DNA from: Treponema sp. | Lineage (GTDB): Bacteria; Spirochaetota; Spirochaetia; Treponematales; Breznakiellaceae | Assembly: GCA_031257715.1 (NCBI GenBank) | Contig: JAIROE010000029.1 | Location: 1-5,080 of the forward strand | Direction: 5' to 3' | DNA: 5,080 nucleotides | In this document: positions 4,077 through 5,080 of the stretch, piece by piece | Numbering within the stretch: position 1 is the stretch's first letter | How the letters are laid out: every line of letters begins with the position of its first letter | Notes under the pieces: model-generated | The model's input: only the letters and a program-made list of their open reading frames with translations | What the model was told of the DNA's origin: nothing | Databases searched by the model: none | Position numbers and translations under genes: made by a program

Positions 4077-5080
4077 AAAAGGTGGAGAGCCATGCCGAAA
4101 AGACGGCTGGTATGGCGAAGGTTTCAGGCGGGTTCATCAAGGGCACGCGGCCCCCGGCCGATTCCAAATGCCGGCGTCTCGCCAAATTTCTCATCCTTAT
4201 TGGGGGGGACGAGGCCGCCCGTATTTTTGCGGAACTGGACGCGGGGCAGGTGGAGGCGGTGTCAAGGGAGATAGCCTCCATACGGGGCATTACCGCGGAA
4301 GAGGGGGAAAAGGTCCTTGACGAATTCCGGCTGCTTTTTTCCCGTTCTTGGGGCAGTTACGGTTCTTCCCGGGGCGGCATCGAGACGGCCCGAAGGCTGC
4401 TTTACGCGGCCTTTGGACCTGAAAAAGGGGAAGAATTCGCCGGCAGGGCGGCGCCTTCTCCACGGGAAAATCCCTTTGGCTTTCTTGATGATTTTTCCCC
4501 CGAACAGGTTTCCCTTTTATTGCGGGAAGAGGCCCCCGCGGCCGCCGCCCTGATCCTTTCGCGTATCCCTTCAAAACTGTCCGCCGCGGTACTGGCCCAA
4601 ATCCCCTCCGAACGGAAACTCGACATCATCCGCCGCATCGCCCGGCAGGGGCAGGTTTCCCTCGAAGTGCTGGAACGCGCCGCGGCGGCCCTCAAGGAAA
4701 AAGCCAGGAGCATGGGAGGCGCCGGGGGCGTCCGTATCGACGGCATGAAAACCCTCGCGGCGATCCTTAAAACCGGCGATTATTCTTTCAGCGGCCGCAT
4801 ACTGGGCGAACTTGAAGAGGAGAATCCCGAACTGGGCCGGGACATCAAGGAACGGCTTTATACGCTGGACGACGTGATCAACACGGCCGGACGGCCCCTC
4901 GAGGAGAAGCTCGGGACCATGACGGAAAGGGAAATCGCTCTTCTCCTTGAGGGCGCCTCTTCCCTCTTTGCCGAAAAAGTATACTCCTGCGTTTCCCGCC
5001 GCCGCCGTGCCCTTATTGAAGAGGAACGCGAAAATCGGGGGGCGGCGCCGAAAAAAGAAATGGAAAAGGCAGTGCGGGAT
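4073..5080 (+). CDS. fliG: Flagellar motor switch protein FliG, divergent spirochaete-type copy (3' end beyond window)
   Basis: FliG forms the rotor ring under the MS ring, binds FliM and meets the stator to make torque. Here 336 residues are visible and probably only a short C-terminal tail is missing. All three parts are recognisable. The N domain (about 31-125) includes FLILIGGDEAARIFAEL and GGIETARRLLYAAFGPEKGEE. The middle domain (about 135-212) includes ALILSRIPSKLSAAVLAQIP. The C domain (about 218 on) includes DGMKTLAAILK and the hinge-like LYTL (262-265). It begins with a roughly 30-residue extension of no recognised type. The EHPQ motif of the middle domain reads EAPA (153-156). Aligned without gaps to E. 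coli, torque residues K264, R281, D288, D289 and R297 become E293, R310, E317, E318 and P326. Spirochaetes carry two FliGs, and this divergence suggests the accessory FliG1-type copy rather than the main switch protein. The start is uncertain: ATG 4073 lacks a ribosome binding site, and ATG 4112 is an alternative. Confidence 0.88.
   Translation, partial: MKKVESHAEKTAGMAKVSGGFIKGTRPPADSKCRRLAKFLILIGGDEAARIFAELDAGQVEAVSREIASIRGITAEEGEKVLDEFRLLFSRSWGSYGSSRGGIETARRLLYAAFGPEKGEEFAGRAAPSPRENPFGFLDDFSPEQVSLLLREEAPAAAALILSRIPSKLSAAVLAQIPSERKLDIIRRIARQGQVSLEVLERAAAALKEKARSMGGAGGVRIDGMKTLAAILKTGDYSFSGRILGELEEENPELGRDIKERLYTLDDVINTAGRPLEEKLGTMTEREIALLLEGASSLFAEKVYSCVSRRRRALIEEERENRGAAPKKEMEKAVRD

Noticed and set aside
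4290..4746. Minus-strand open frames opposite fliG
   Set aside because: They overlap a clear FliG coding frame, show composition typical of antisense of GC-rich codons, and have no domain.

Overview
The window looks like a chromosomal stretch from a spirochaete, most likely a Treponema-type organism of moderate GC. The evidence is a divergent FliG flagellar switch protein of the kind spirochaetes keep as a second copy, next to PocR-domain AraC regulators and short structured repeats. The genus is an inference; nothing here fixes it.

Layout: positions 1-117 hold a structured repeat that runs off the left edge. Three genes follow on the minus strand. Read in their own direction they are a PocR/AraC regulator (3646-2189), a second PocR/AraC regulator 12 nt downstream (2176-800), then, after a strong GC hairpin (744-769) and a separate promoter (715-687), an exported TlpA/ResA-like thioredoxin-fold protein (680-123). 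A 426-nt intergenic region (3647-4072) holds an AT-rich control region, a second inverted copy of the repeat (3754-3826), several small hairpins and a possible 15-codon leader ORF. The leader ORF ends in an ATGA overlap with fliG, which runs on the plus strand from 4073 and off the right edge.

How the genes relate: the two regulators form a bicistronic unit. Their DNA-binding domains are about 82% identical with identical recognition helices, while their sensor halves differ, so they probably read different signals and act on the same or overlapping sites. No PocR-type target pathway (propanediol use, cobalamin synthesis) is in view. The TlpA-like protein has its own promoter and terminator-like surroundings. 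fliG is divergently transcribed and unrelated in function.

The most unusual content is the repeat pair. Two 55-bp copies match at 47 of 55 positions, and every difference preserves a three-way-junction fold, including two compensatory base-pair swaps. The other unusual item is the IIIV-repeat leader ORF in front of a FliG copy that has lost several residues needed for FliM binding and torque in model bacteria.
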